From contig OZ245730.1 of the NCBI GenBank assembly GCA_965227145.1, positions 6,218,913-6,282,912 on the forward strand: 64,000 bases of DNA, given 5' to 3'. A program made the translations under genes and the position numbers. The notes under the pieces are model-generated. The model saw nothing but the letters and a program-made list of their open reading frames with translations. It was not told the origin of the DNA and did not search any database. The DNA is from JACKAQ01 sp965227145 (lineage in GTDB: Bacteria; Calditrichota; Calditrichia; RBG-13-44-9; J075). Below, in pieces: positions 26,338 to 34,830 of the stretch. Each line of letters starts with the position of its first letter. Position 1 is the first letter of the stretch.

Positions 26338-28160
26338 AATGGCGCGTCAAAACACGGTTGCGCCTGCTCAAACGGCGAATTCAGCAGGTGCTGGCCCGGA
26401 AAATTTCCACCCGGCTGATGCTCACTTATGTGGGTTTGGGCGTGGTGCCGTTGGTGCTCGTGAGCATTTTGCTCATTTCGCTAACGCAGGAAACCGTGCA
26501 AAATTACGTTTTCCAGCTCAATCAGGAAACCGCCCGCCGCGCCAGTAACGAAATTTATTTGTTCCTCAAAGATCCGCTGACGGTGCTGCAAACCACCTCG
26601 CTCACCCGCGATATTTACGAAATGGACGTGTTCCAGCAGAGCAGCCTCATCAACCGGATTAAAGAAGCCAATCCCATTTTTCGCAAAATTTATGTGCTGA
26701 ACGACAGTGGCTATGTGGTTGTTACGACTCAATTTGGCGAGGAATCGCGCGATATGCGCGACCAGCCGTTTTTTCTGGAGGAGCACGAATTTTTCTCGGA
26801 AGTTTATTTTTCGCCATCGCGTTTTCCGCTGATGACCATTGCGGAACCGATTTCCCGGTTCAACCAGCAGGTGGGCAAACTGGTTGCGGAAATCGATCTC
26901 AAAAGCATTTGGACGCTGGTGGACAGCGTTACCATCGGCAACACCGGTTACGCGTTTTTGCTGAGCGCAGACGGTCAGGTGATCGCCCATCCGGACCGGG
27001 ACAAAGTGTTCAATCGCGAAGATTATTCTGCGTACGATTTTTACCAGAATCTGAAATCGGGCGCAGCGCAGCAAATTACCCACGATGTCAACGGCGAATC
27101 CGTCATTTTGGTGCACTCCGAAGTGCCGCGACTCGGCTGGAGCGTTTTGGTGGAACAATCGCAGGAAGAGGCGTTCCAACTGGCCAGCCAAATGCAACGT
27201 AACGTGATGTATTTTACCACGTTAACCGTGCTGATTGCCATCATTTTGGGAATTTTTGGGGTGCGCCGTTTTGCCAAACCGCTGTTGGAACTGGTTCGCG
27301 GTGCCCGGGAATACGGCGCCGGAAATCTGGAACACAAAATCGATTTACCGACCCGCGACGAACTGGCGGAACTCGCCAACGAATTTAACGCGATGGCCAA
27401 TTCGCTGAAAGAAAATCAGCGGGAATTGCAGCGAATGGAGCGATTGGCGGCGCTCAGCCGTTTTGCCGCGCTGGTCAGCCACGAGGTGCGCAATCCGCTA
27501 AATTCGATGAACATCAACATGCAAATGCTCAAACGCACCATTTCCCGCCCGGATATGCCGGAGGAGCGCAAAATCAAATATCTGGATGTGATTTCGTCGG
27601 AGATCAACCGCATCAACGATTTGGTGACCAACTTTTTGACGATCGCCCGCCCGCCGGAGCTCAATCCGGTGCGAACCGATATTCACGCCGTGCTTTCGGA
27701 AGTGATTTTGCTGCAAAAAACCCGCGCGGAAGCGGAGGGAATTGCTGTCAAAACGCGATTTACGCGTAAAAAAGTGACCGGAATGTTCGATTACAATCAG
27801 TTGAAACAGGTGTTTCACAACATTTTTATCAACGCCATCGAAGCGATTCCCGATACGGGCATTATGCGCATTAACACAACTGTGAAAGATTTATCCGATG
27901 AAGAAAATCAGCAATTTGTTGTAATTATTGAATTTAAGGATAGTGGCGAAGGTATTCCCGAAGAAATTTTGCAGGAAGTTTTCGAATTTTATCACACGAC
28001 GAAACGCTCCGGCACCGGACTCGGTTTGGCGATTGCCAGGCAAATTATTCAGGGGCACAGCGGGAAAATTTATATTCGCAGCAAACCGGGTGTGGGGACG
28101 TCTGTTTTTCTGGAATTACCGATCGATCCGCCGGTGGATCCGGAGAATGATAAGGGGTAA
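26334..28160 (+). CDS. Membrane histidine kinase, Cache-HAMP-HisKA-HATPase
   Basis: A 608-residue sensor kinase. Helix 1 (about 28-50), a periplasmic double-Cache-like domain (about 55-285, with GNTGYAFLLSADGQVIAHPD), helix 2 (about 290-312), HAMP (313-368), a phospho-acceptor His in LVSHEVRNPLNSMNINMQML and an ATPase domain with N box FHNIFINAIEAIP, DSGEGIP and GTGLGLAIARQII. The ATG overlaps the TGA of the solute-binding protein gene by four bases, so the two are coupled. No response regulator is adjacent; the partner must be elsewhere. The NtrB/AtoS-like sequence of the H box would fit a sigma54-activator partner. Confidence 0.92.
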   Translation: MKWRVKTRLRLLKRRIQQVLARKISTRLMLTYVGLGVVPLVLVSILLISLTQETVQNYVFQLNQETARRASNEIYLFLKDPLTVLQTTSLTRDIYEMDVFQQSSLINRIKEANPIFRKIYVLNDSGYVVVTTQFGEESRDMRDQPFFLEEHEFFSEVYFSPSRFPLMTIAEPISRFNQQVGKLVAEIDLKSIWTLVDSVTIGNTGYAFLLSADGQVIAHPDRDKVFNREDYSAYDFYQNLKSGAAQQITHDVNGESVILVHSEVPRLGWSVLVEQSQEEAFQLASQMQRNVMYFTTLTVLIAIILGIFGVRRFAKPLLELVRGAREYGAGNLEHKIDLPTRDELAELANEFNAMANSLKENQRELQRMERLAALSRFAALVSHEVRNPLNSMNINMQMLKRTISRPDMPEERKIKYLDVISSEINRINDLVTNFLTIARPPELNPVRTDIHAVLSEVILLQKTRAEAEGIAVKTRFTRKKVTGMFDYNQLKQVFHNIFINAIEAIPDTGIMRINTTVKDLSDEENQQFVVIIEFKDSGEGIPEEILQEVFEFYHTTKRSGTGLGLAIARQIIQGHSGKIYIRSKPGVGTSVFLELPIDPPVDPENDKG

Positions 28161-28169
28161 ATTTGAAAT

Positions 28170-28189
28170 GTAGGGGCGCCGACGCGCCC
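28170..28189. repeat. Short GC-rich inverted repeat, copy 2
   Basis: GTAGGGGCGCCGACGCGCCC forms a tight hairpin (GGGCGC with GCGCCC) just after the kinase stop. It shares its first ten bases with the minus-strand reading of the repeat near 1953-1976. Confidence 0.35.
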
Positions 28190-28212
28190 AGACGCCGTTG
28201 CGCCAAAATCAA

Positions 28213-28803
28213 TCAAAATGAAAATCTTAATCCAACGCTATTGCGGGAAATTTCCACCCGTTGCAATAGCGCGTTCAATTTACGGTTGTTGCGGGTGTGG
28301 AAAAAATAATACACCATATCAAACGCCAGCAAAAAACTCCCCTGCAAAATAATCGCAGCGCCGTAGCCCTGCAGCCGTTCGCCCTCGCGGGTGATATCGT
28401 TGCCGCGATTGACGAGGTAAACCCCGGTCATGATGTATGCGGCATCCAGTCCGGTGTTGAGCAGCAGCAATTTTTCGATACCGCGCTGTTTGTCGATGGC
28501 ATCCGCCAGCGTCAGATCGAGCGGATGGCGGGCACGCCAGTAGCCGAGTCCGGCAATGCCCAGATTGACGGCGTTCCACATCAGCGTCATTTCGTGAAAA
28601 TATCTGTCGCGGCCATCACTGGCGCGATACTGAATTCCCGCCGCAGCGATGTTTGCCAACGACCAGCCACCCAAAATCTGCATTGCCGTGCGATTGATTT
28701 GGTTGTGGCGTTCGCCATATCCGGTGAGTTCATTTTGCGCCGTCAGCGGATTTGCCGCCAAACCAACCAATACCATCACAAACAGAAATTTTTGCATTCG
28801 CAT
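28213..28803 (-). CDS. Conserved integral membrane protein of unknown function
   Basis: 196 residues. The first 22 (KFLFVMVLVGLAANPLTAQ) look like a signal peptide, followed by about four membrane helices (near 42-62, 72-92, 112-132 and 145-168). The conserved-looking segments are NRTAMQILGGWSLANI, ALMWNAVNLGIAGLGYW-like helix 2 and a charged end NRKLNALLQRVEISRNSVGLRFSF that resembles a terminal beta strand. I do not recognise a characterised family. It stands alone between the kinase operon and the TPR/ligand-binding gene. The second ATG (28797) is an equally good start. Confidence 0.65.
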   Translation of the reverse strand: MRMQKFLFVMVLVGLAANPLTAQNELTGYGERHNQINRTAMQILGGWSLANIAAAGIQYRASDGRDRYFHEMTLMWNAVNLGIAGLGYWRARHPLDLTLADAIDKQRGIEKLLLLNTGLDAAYIMTGVYLVNRGNDITREGERLQGYGAAIILQGSFLLAFDMVYYFFHTRNNRKLNALLQRVEISRNSVGLRFSF

Positions 28804-28896
28804 GTTCCATTATTTTTGAGGGCAAATATATCCACTTTTCCGCAGCGAATCAACCGGCAGCTGATTCATTTGCCCGTTGCCGTAAGACTTCATCCG

Positions 28897-28925
28897 TTGA
28901 CATTTCGAATAATATCATTTATATT
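28897..28925 (+). promoter_or_regulatory. Strong sigma70-type promoter
   Basis: TTGACA at 28897-28902, 17-base spacer and TATATT at 28920-28925. It is 57 bases before the TTG start of the next gene and is one of the best consensus promoters in the window. Confidence 0.7.
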
Positions 28926-28981
28926 CACAAGCTGTGAAACAACTATCAAACGGTGGTACAGATATTTAGAAGGAGATCATA

Positions 28982-30829
28982 TTGAAATCTCGGTTGCTGA
29001 TCGTACTGATCTGCGGGTTGTGGGTGACGGGATTTTCCCAGACAACCGGTGAGGCAAGCCTTTTCCGGAGCGGGATGGATGCGTATAAATCCGGCAATTT
29101 TACCAATGCGCAAAGCACCTTTTTGCGGGCGTTACAGGAATACCCGAACGGACAACTGGTAACCAGCATGCGCTATATGCTGGCACGTTCGTATTATCAA
29201 ATGAACGATTTTTCCCGAACGGAAATTGTCGCGAAATTCTTTTTTAGCAAACATCCGGAAAGCTCATATCTGGACGATATGCACCAATTGCTCGGTAACT
29301 CATTTTACAAACAACGGAATTACGAAGCCGCGATTGACGAGTGGGTTTGGGTGTTGGGCAACAGCAAAGATCCCCGGTTAAAGCAAACCACCGGCGATTA
29401 TATTTTTAACACAATGAACAGCTTTTTCACGATTTCGCAAATTGAGCAAATTCGTGTCAAACATCAGAACCCGTTTTTGGATGGCGTTGCCCAGGTTGCT
29501 ATCGGGCGCAAATTGCTGGTTTCCGGTGAGAACGGTCGAGCAAATTCTGTGTTGAGCGGATTTTTGCAATCACAACCGGATCACGCTTACGCCGGCAAAG
29601 CCCGCGAACTGCTCGGCGCTCCCGTTTCGGGCAGCAGTAGCAGCAGCCGCACATTTTTGTATCTGCAGGATACTGATGCCAATACCAAAGATGTTTCCGA
29701 AGCGCTGGCTTTGGGCATGCAATACGCGCTGGACGAATATCGCCAGCGGAATCCGGGCAGCGATGTCGATTTGAAAATTCAGAACGTGTCGCCATCGGTG
29801 TATAATGCGGTTTCGGCGTACAAAGAATCGATGATCACCAGTTCGCCGGTTGCGGTTGTCAGCCCGGTAGATGTGGATCAAACCGCTGCATTGGCTGCGC
29901 TGGCAGCCTACGAAGAACGCCCGTTTATCGCGCCGCTTAGCTCGCAAACCGGACTGGCGGATCTCAATAAATATATATTTCAGATCAATCCCGATGCCCG
30001 CAGCAAAGGGCAATTTTTTGGAAATTATGCTGCGCAATCGTTGCAGTTAAAGCGTTTGGCGGTGTTGGCACCTGCCAACCAGTATGGCGAAACTTTTGTG
30101 CAAAATTTTGTGGAAGCTGCTCAGGGCGAAGGCGCATCGGTGGAATCCATCCAGTGGTATTATGAAGATACCGAGGATTTTAACGCACAGTTCCGGGCGG
30201 TTTGGCGGAAAGGGATTTTCCTCGCGTTCCGCGATTCGCTGCTCGGTGCGGAACCGGATGCCAGCCAGAGCAAAATTGATCGCGAATATCGGGCGTATCT
30301 GGAACGCACATTCCAGCCGCGACGCCCCGGATTTCCGGTTGATTCTACCGATGTGGCGTCCACCGGTCTGGACGGATTGCTGATTGTGATTCGCTCACCG
30401 GAATTTATCCCGTTTCTGGCGCCGCAACTGGCGTTCAACAATATCAAAGCCACGCTGCTCGGTAACGAGGGCTGGAACGATGTGCAGCAGCTACGCAAAT
30501 TCCGGGATTATCTGGAAGGGATGGTGTTTATTTCACCCGGCTATTTCGACCCGGAATCTTCCAATTACCGGCTGTTTATGAACCGCTTCCGCAACGCCAT
30601 GAAAGCCACGCCGGAACGGTTTCACCTGCTCGGTTACGATACCATGAAATGGATGCTCGACAATTATTCGCCGGGCATTTCCAGTAATGATTACCGCGAC
30701 CGGCTGGAAAAATCGCGGTTGTATCAGGGATTGATGCAGAGCATTCAGTTTGGCAGTAAGCCGAGGGTAAACAGCAAGTTATCTGTATTGAAATTGAACT
30801 ACGGACAGGTGATTCCGATCAGTTTTTGA
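28982..30829 (+). CDS. TPR plus type 1 periplasmic-binding-fold protein (LpoA/LivJ-like)
   Basis: A 615-residue exported protein. It starts at TTG (28982) with a perfect AAGGAGAT site; residues 1-20 are a signal peptide. TPR-like repeats occupy about 25-205 (GMDAYKSGNFTNAQSTFLRA and later copies). After a Ser-rich linker (GSSSSSR) a periplasmic-binding fold follows (about 222-600): SPVAVVSPVDVDQTAALAAL, FQINPDARSKGQFFGNYAA, LKRLAVLAPANQYGETFVQN. This TPR-plus-binding-domain layout is that of LpoA-type penicillin-binding-protein activators and of branched-chain amino acid receptor relatives. A role in envelope assembly or ligand sensing is inferred. It has its own promoter and terminator. Confidence 0.75.
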   Translation: MKSRLLIVLICGLWVTGFSQTTGEASLFRSGMDAYKSGNFTNAQSTFLRALQEYPNGQLVTSMRYMLARSYYQMNDFSRTEIVAKFFFSKHPESSYLDDMHQLLGNSFYKQRNYEAAIDEWVWVLGNSKDPRLKQTTGDYIFNTMNSFFTISQIEQIRVKHQNPFLDGVAQVAIGRKLLVSGENGRANSVLSGFLQSQPDHAYAGKARELLGAPVSGSSSSSRTFLYLQDTDANTKDVSEALALGMQYALDEYRQRNPGSDVDLKIQNVSPSVYNAVSAYKESMITSSPVAVVSPVDVDQTAALAALAAYEERPFIAPLSSQTGLADLNKYIFQINPDARSKGQFFGNYAAQSLQLKRLAVLAPANQYGETFVQNFVEAAQGEGASVESIQWYYEDTEDFNAQFRAVWRKGIFLAFRDSLLGAEPDASQSKIDREYRAYLERTFQPRRPGFPVDSTDVASTGLDGLLIVIRSPEFIPFLAPQLAFNNIKATLLGNEGWNDVQQLRKFRDYLEGMVFISPGYFDPESSNYRLFMNRFRNAMKATPERFHLLGYDTMKWMLDNYSPGISSNDYRDRLEKSRLYQGLMQSIQFGSKPRVNSKLSVLKLNYGQVIPISF

Positions 30830-30851
30830 GGAATAAAATATAAAATAGAAT

Positions 30852-30886
30852 AAAAAAAGCCGCATCAATTGACGCGGCTTTTTTTT
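30852..30886. terminator. Bidirectional intrinsic terminator
   Basis: AAGCCGC pairs with GCGGCTT (30857-30863 with 30874-30880), flanked by an A-run on the left and eight T on the right. It lies between convergent genes ending at 30829 and 30913 and can work in both directions. Confidence 0.88.
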
Positions 30887-30912
30887 GTAAAAAAATGTGT
30901 TTTCTGTTTTAC

Positions 30913-31791
30913 TTACAGGAACGAATAAGTCAACCCGGCGGCCAGCACCTGTTTCAACTGGCGTTTCGGGGAGATGTCCTTATCGTAAAACAACTGCAGG
31001 TTGAAGCTGACGGCAATCAGTTTGGACACTTTTGCGGAGAGCATATTGTCCCAACGCACGTCAATTTCATCGGCTGCGGAAAATGCGGAAAACATTTCCA
31101 GTTTGAAGGTGTAGAGAATGTTTTCGCTCACCTTGCGGGAGTAATCCGATACAGATTCCATACCGATTTCCGAACGTACCTTCTCGAGTTCGGCGGTTTC
31201 TGGGTCGTCGCTGTATGCCGGAGCGAAGGCTTCGTCTGTGGCGACGGTCTGTTTGAACGCTAAACCGAGGCGGGTCTGAAATTCCGGGATCGGTTTGATC
31301 GCAATACCAAAGCTTTCGGTAAAAAAGCCGGGATTGAGGAATTTGGAGATTTCCGTTTTCACTTCGTTACCGTTGGCGTCTTCGCTGAAGGCGTAGCTGC
31401 TGGTCACCTGGCTGATGCCGGTAACGGCAACATAGGGATTGATTAACGTGCCCAGTTTGTAAGCCATCACGCTCTCCAGACGAATTTCGTCTGCGGATTT
31501 GCGGGAAGACTGGTCAGCGATTTTGGTTTGTCCATAGGAAACTTTTGCAGCGTTGGTCCAGTTGATTTTTTCCTGATCGTTTACGGCTTTGCCGTTGATG
31601 TCCAGTTGCCAGTTCCAGTTGTCGTCGCCGCCGGCGCTCCAGTTGCTCAATGAGGTTTGGGTAAAGTTCAGGTTTCCGACCAGGCTTTCTGTCCAGCCGT
31701 ATTTTGGTGCTTCTTTTTCCGCTTCCTGCGCACCTGCCGATGCTGTTAAAATTACTGCGGTTAACAACATCCAACTCACATACTTTTTCAT
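30913..31791 (-). CDS. DUF3078 outer-membrane beta-barrel protein
   Basis: 292 residues with a signal peptide (KKYVSWMLLTAVILTASAGA, cut before QE). The mature protein begins GWTESLVGNLNFTQTSLSNW followed by SAGGDDNW, the signature of DUF3078 proteins of Bacteroidota and relatives, and ends in the beta strand AAGLTYSFL with terminal aromatic and Leu. Alternating strands fit a barrel of about twelve strands. Function unknown. AGGAGGC precedes the ATG, indicating strong translation. It is separated from the OmpA-family gene by a hairpin. Confidence 0.82.
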   Translation of the reverse strand: MKKYVSWMLLTAVILTASAGAQEAEKEAPKYGWTESLVGNLNFTQTSLSNWSAGGDDNWNWQLDINGKAVNDQEKINWTNAAKVSYGQTKIADQSSRKSADEIRLESVMAYKLGTLINPYVAVTGISQVTSSYAFSEDANGNEVKTEISKFLNPGFFTESFGIAIKPIPEFQTRLGLAFKQTVATDEAFAPAYSDDPETAELEKVRSEIGMESVSDYSRKVSENILYTFKLEMFSAFSAADEIDVRWDNMLSAKVSKLIAVSFNLQLFYDKDISPKRQLKQVLAAGLTYSFL

Positions 31792-31879
31792 GATAAATGC
31801 CTCCTAAATAATTGTAAATATAAGATTTAAAGATATAGAGAATTTTAAGTTCCCGAACAGGATAATACTATTTTACATA

Positions 31880-31913
31880 ACAGTGCCTTCACCAGGAATG
31901 ATGAAGGCACTGT
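31880..31913 (-). terminator. Strong hairpin after the OmpA-family gene
   Basis: A perfect 12-bp stem (ACAGTGCCTTCA at 31880-31891 with TGAAGGCACTGT at 31902-31913). It lies 38 bases after the OmpA-family stop on the minus strand. The T-tract is weak, so it may act as terminator or mRNA 3-prime stabiliser. Confidence 0.65.
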
Positions 31914-31950
31914 GTGAACTGTCAATATTTTGAATGTCTGTTGTTACGGA

Positions 31951-33471
31951 TTACTTCGTGCGAACAAATTCGATACGGCGATTTTGCCGGCGGCCTTCCG
32001 GTGTGCTGTTATCTGCAACTGGGCTTTGCGGGCCAAAGCCTTTGGCAGTAATGCGATTTGCTGCAATACCTTTTTGCACCAGATAATCTTTCACGGAAAC
32101 AGCACGACGCTCGGAAAGGAGCATGTTTGCCGCATTGCTGCCGGTGTTATCGGTGTAGCCCTGGATTTGCACTTCCATGTTGGGATACGCTTTCAGGGTT
32201 TGATAGGCTTTTTCCAGAATTTCTTCGGATTCCGCAGTAATCGCTGCTTTGCCGCTGGCGAATACGATGCCTTCCAGGGTAATTTTGCCGCCAACTTCGG
32301 TAACTTCCAGAATAACATCGTCATCTTTGTTGGTCGGGTTGGTACCGCGACGCACTTCGTCACCGTCGTTTACGCTGCCGTTATCGGTATCCATTGCCAA
32401 CGGATTGCTGTTGTGTTTGTTCACTTCATCGCCGTCGCTCAAACCGTCGTTGTCGCTGTCTGCAGCCATCGGGTCGGTTTTGTGCGTGTTCACTTCCGCG
32501 CCGTCGTTCAGTCCGTCGCCATCGGTGTCGGCTTTGGTCGGGTTGGTTTTGTGCGACATCAATTCGTCTTTGTCGTTCAGCCCGTCGCCATCGGTGTCGG
32601 CTTTGGTTGCATCGGTGTTGTGGGTCATCACTTCTGCTTTGTCATCCAGTCCGTCACCATCGGTGTCGGCTTTGGTTGCGTCGGTTTTGTGGGTTTTGGC
32701 TTCTGCGCCGTCGTTCAGTCCGTCACCATCTGTGTCCATTTCCAACGGGTTGGATTTGGTTTCGAGAAATTCTTCGCCATCATTCAGACCATCGCCATCG
32801 GTGTCGGCGACGTTGTATTTGGTGCCAAGTTTTTTCTCGTCGCGATTGGTGAGTCCGTCGCCATCCGGATCGGCATCCCAATCAAAACCGGTCATTGTCA
32901 AACCAACATGCAGGTTCAAAAATCCATCGTTGGATGCGTCTTTTTCGATGCCGTTGAGCACATCAGAAAATACGTAGTTATAACCGCCGCTAACTTCTAA
33001 CGATGTGTTATCATCAATTTTGAACTGAACACCAACGCCAAACGGCGCATACGGTTCCCAGCCATCTGCCTCAACACCTGCTGTGGCATTTGCCGGGAAT
33101 TTTTCGATGATGTATTTCGCAGCACCCAAACCGCCGTAAACATAGGGGCTCCAATATTCTTTTACGAACGGGCGCACCAACAGGCGAACATCAAACGGGC
33201 GCACGGTGGTGGTGTTGCCTTCGATGCCAACCAGTTTTGAATTGAGACCGGCACTAAATTCACCTTCAATTACGTTCGAAAAACTGTGACGCAAGAAAGC
33301 CCGGAAGCTCAGTCCGCCTTCTTCGTCCCATCCGCCGCCGTCGTCGGAATAGCCGTAGGATTGTCCGAAACCCATACCGCCACCCAATTGATTGGCGCGG
33401 AACTGCCCAAAAACTCCCGTCGAAATTACGAGGGAAAAAACAGCTAAAATAGCCATGTAACGCTTCAACAT
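31951..33471 (-). CDS. OmpA-family porin with thrombospondin type 3 repeats
   Basis: 506 residues. Signal peptide 1-22 (ending GVFG-Q), an N-terminal eight-stranded barrel-like domain (about 25-197), eight calcium-type repeats of about 23 residues with the core DTDGDGLNDG (201-382), and a C-terminal OmpA peptidoglycan-binding domain (about 390-506) with IQGYTDNTGSNAANMLLSERRA and GRRQNRRIEF. It should tie the outer membrane to the cell wall, with a calcium-stiffened linker through the periplasm. AAAGGAGACGAT precedes the ATG. The last repeat (DTDNGSVNDG) has lost part of the calcium loop. It forms a single-gene unit closed by the hairpin at 31880. Confidence 0.93.
   Translation of the reverse strand: MLKRYMAILAVFSLVISTGVFGQFRANQLGGGMGFGQSYGYSDDGGGWDEEGGLSFRAFLRHSFSNVIEGEFSAGLNSKLVGIEGNTTTVRPFDVRLLVRPFVKEYWSPYVYGGLGAAKYIIEKFPANATAGVEADGWEPYAPFGVGVQFKIDDNTSLEVSGGYNYVFSDVLNGIEKDASNDGFLNLHVGLTMTGFDWDADPDGDGLTNRDEKKLGTKYNVADTDGDGLNDGEEFLETKSNPLEMDTDGDGLNDGAEAKTHKTDATKADTDGDGLDDKAEVMTHNTDATKADTDGDGLNDKDELMSHKTNPTKADTDGDGLNDGAEVNTHKTDPMAADSDNDGLSDGDEVNKHNSNPLAMDTDNGSVNDGDEVRRGTNPTNKDDDVILEVTEVGGKITLEGIVFASGKAAITAESEEILEKAYQTLKAYPNMEVQIQGYTDNTGSNAANMLLSERRAVSVKDYLVQKGIAANRITAKGFGPQSPVADNSTPEGRRQNRRIEFVRTK
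32326..32871 (-). repeat. Tandem repeats of about 69 bp coding for calcium-binding loops
   Basis: Eight in-frame copies encode D-[TS]-D-[GN]-D-G-L-[NDS]-D plus a variable 13-residue segment. Inner copies (THKTDATKA, THNTDATKA, SHKTNPTKA) are most alike, indicating recent internal duplication or gene conversion. Confidence 0.9.
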
Positions 33472-33812
33472 ATCGTCTCCTTTAATGTTAGGTCAAATTA
33501 GATTGTTCACAATGTTGCTGTTTACGAATTCCCTCCCTTACAGAACCTTTCCTTAATCAAAGAATATGCCGGAAATGCCTATCAACTCATCCAATCTCCT
33601 TTTTTACGTTACCGTTTTATTTAAATGTTTAATATTTATAGACTTAGCAAAAAAATAAAATGTTGTTTGATTATATTTTAGAACGGATGTCCCAATCCGT
33701 TAGTCGGGTTATATTCCCCAGATTTCGGACAAGTGTGTGTCAAATAACCCAGTGTTCGATTTGGGTTGAAATAATGGTTTGAGATGATATTTGGCTGATA
33801 TATTAGTATCCA
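33472..33812. other. Intergenic region upstream of the OmpA-family gene
   Basis: About 340 AT-rich bases between two minus-strand genes. It must hold the promoter of the OmpA-family gene. A small hairpin (AACGGAT at 33682-33688 with ATCCGTT at 33695-33701) follows the lapA gene and lacks a T-run. No gene was recognised. Confidence 0.55.
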
Positions 33813-34142
33813 TTACAGTGCCGGCAGGTTTGGATCATCGGAAGATGGTTCATCCGGAAGCGTGCCGGTATCGGGCAAAGCGGTGGTTGATTTCGGCTGG
33901 TTTTCCAACGCCAACACCTTTTTGCGCTGTCGCGATATTTCGAGTCGCTGTTTGATAACCGTTGGTAAAATACCCAAAAATCCGACCAGAATACCGATGC
34001 CAAGTGTCACCAATAGCACCAGCGCAAGCGAGCTCTCGAACTCGAGAAACAGCAGCGAAACGGTCACCATTATTGCATTTTGTAATGCAAACGTTACCGC
34101 AAAAATAGCGATGATAACGGCTAAAATTAGAAAAACCGGCAT
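33813..34142 (-). CDS. LapA-domain (DUF1049) membrane protein
   Basis: 109 residues with two membrane helices (about 3-22 and 38-62) joined by a short loop, in the LapA/YciS pattern: FALQNAIMVTVSLLFLEFESSLALVLLVTLGIGILVGFL. A basic, coiled-coil-like cytoplasmic stretch (RLEISRQRKKVLALENQ) and a disordered acidic tail follow. In E. coli LapA works with LapB in controlling LpxC and lipopolysaccharide; no lapB is adjacent here, so that role is only suggestive. The start has no clear ribosome site. Confidence 0.78.
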   Translation of the reverse strand: MPVFLILAVIIAIFAVTFALQNAIMVTVSLLFLEFESSLALVLLVTLGIGILVGFLGILPTVIKQRLEISRQRKKVLALENQPKSTTALPDTGTLPDEPSSDDPNLPAL

Positions 34143-34302
34143 TGGATTTTGGTCGTAATTTGGTTTCAGGTTTAGTTAAAACCGGCTGCAAAGCCAGCTA
34201 ACCCATACAGCTTCACAATATACACATTTTTTATAAAACACTAAACAGATGAAAAAAAATAGTAGCAATGTTGGGCAATAGTGCAGTTTGGCGCGTTTGG
34301 AT

Positions 34303-34818
34303 TTATTGTTTGCCGCGCAATAACAACCGGGAACCGTAGCGCAGCAGCAGAAAAATGAGGATCATGCCGATGAGCAATGAGCCAATGGAGCCGCCGAAAA
34401 ACAGCCAGATCCGTAGTTGCATCAGTAAAAATGAAACGATGAAAGTAACGGCGAGCAGCAGCATCAGCCCGCGCAACCGGTCGAATCCGGGCAGATAATC
34501 GAAATTGACGTTCCGGCGCATGAGCGCCAGTGTAACGATCATCGAAATGAGCGGCAAAAAGTAGATAAGCGCGTTTACTTCCAACAGATTGCTGCGCAGA
34601 AAAAACAGCGAATACGCCGTGAGCACCGCCGCAAACATTCCCGGAACGCAGGACAGATAAACGATGGTTGCCAGCATAAAATTGTGCGGACGCGTCATTG
34701 TTTTTGCCGGACCAAGCCAGCGAGTGTAAACAAATGAAAATAATGGAATTACAATCAGCATTCCCGCAAGATACGGGGCGTAAATATCCAGTCGGCTGAT
34801 CAGTTCTGCAATGCTCAT
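34303..34818 (-). CDS. Four-helix membrane protein of unknown function next to a HerA-like ATPase
   Basis: 171 residues with four or five membrane helices (about 14-32, 45-75, 80-98, 115-135 and 140-160). It ends in a short basic tail RYGSRLLLRGKQ. The start ATG at 34818 has GGGGAACCC upstream and lies 12 bases after the stop of the large ATPase gene, so the two are almost surely co-transcribed. No family is recognised. A role as membrane partner of the ATPase is inferred only from position. Confidence 0.65.
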   Translation of the reverse strand: MSIAELISRLDIYAPYLAGMLIVIPLFSFVYTRWLGPAKTMTRPHNFMLATIVYLSCVPGMFAAVLTAYSLFFLRSNLLEVNALIYFLPLISMIVTLALMRRNVNFDYLPGFDRLRGLMLLLAVTFIVSFLLMQLRIWLFFGGSIGSLLIGMILIFLLLRYGSRLLLRGKQ

Positions 34819-34830
34819 GGGTTCCCCGTT

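Noticed and set aside
31930..33000. Plus-strand 356-residue repetitive open frame
   Set aside because: It is the mirror of the calcium-loop repeats of the OmpA-family gene and has no start signal.
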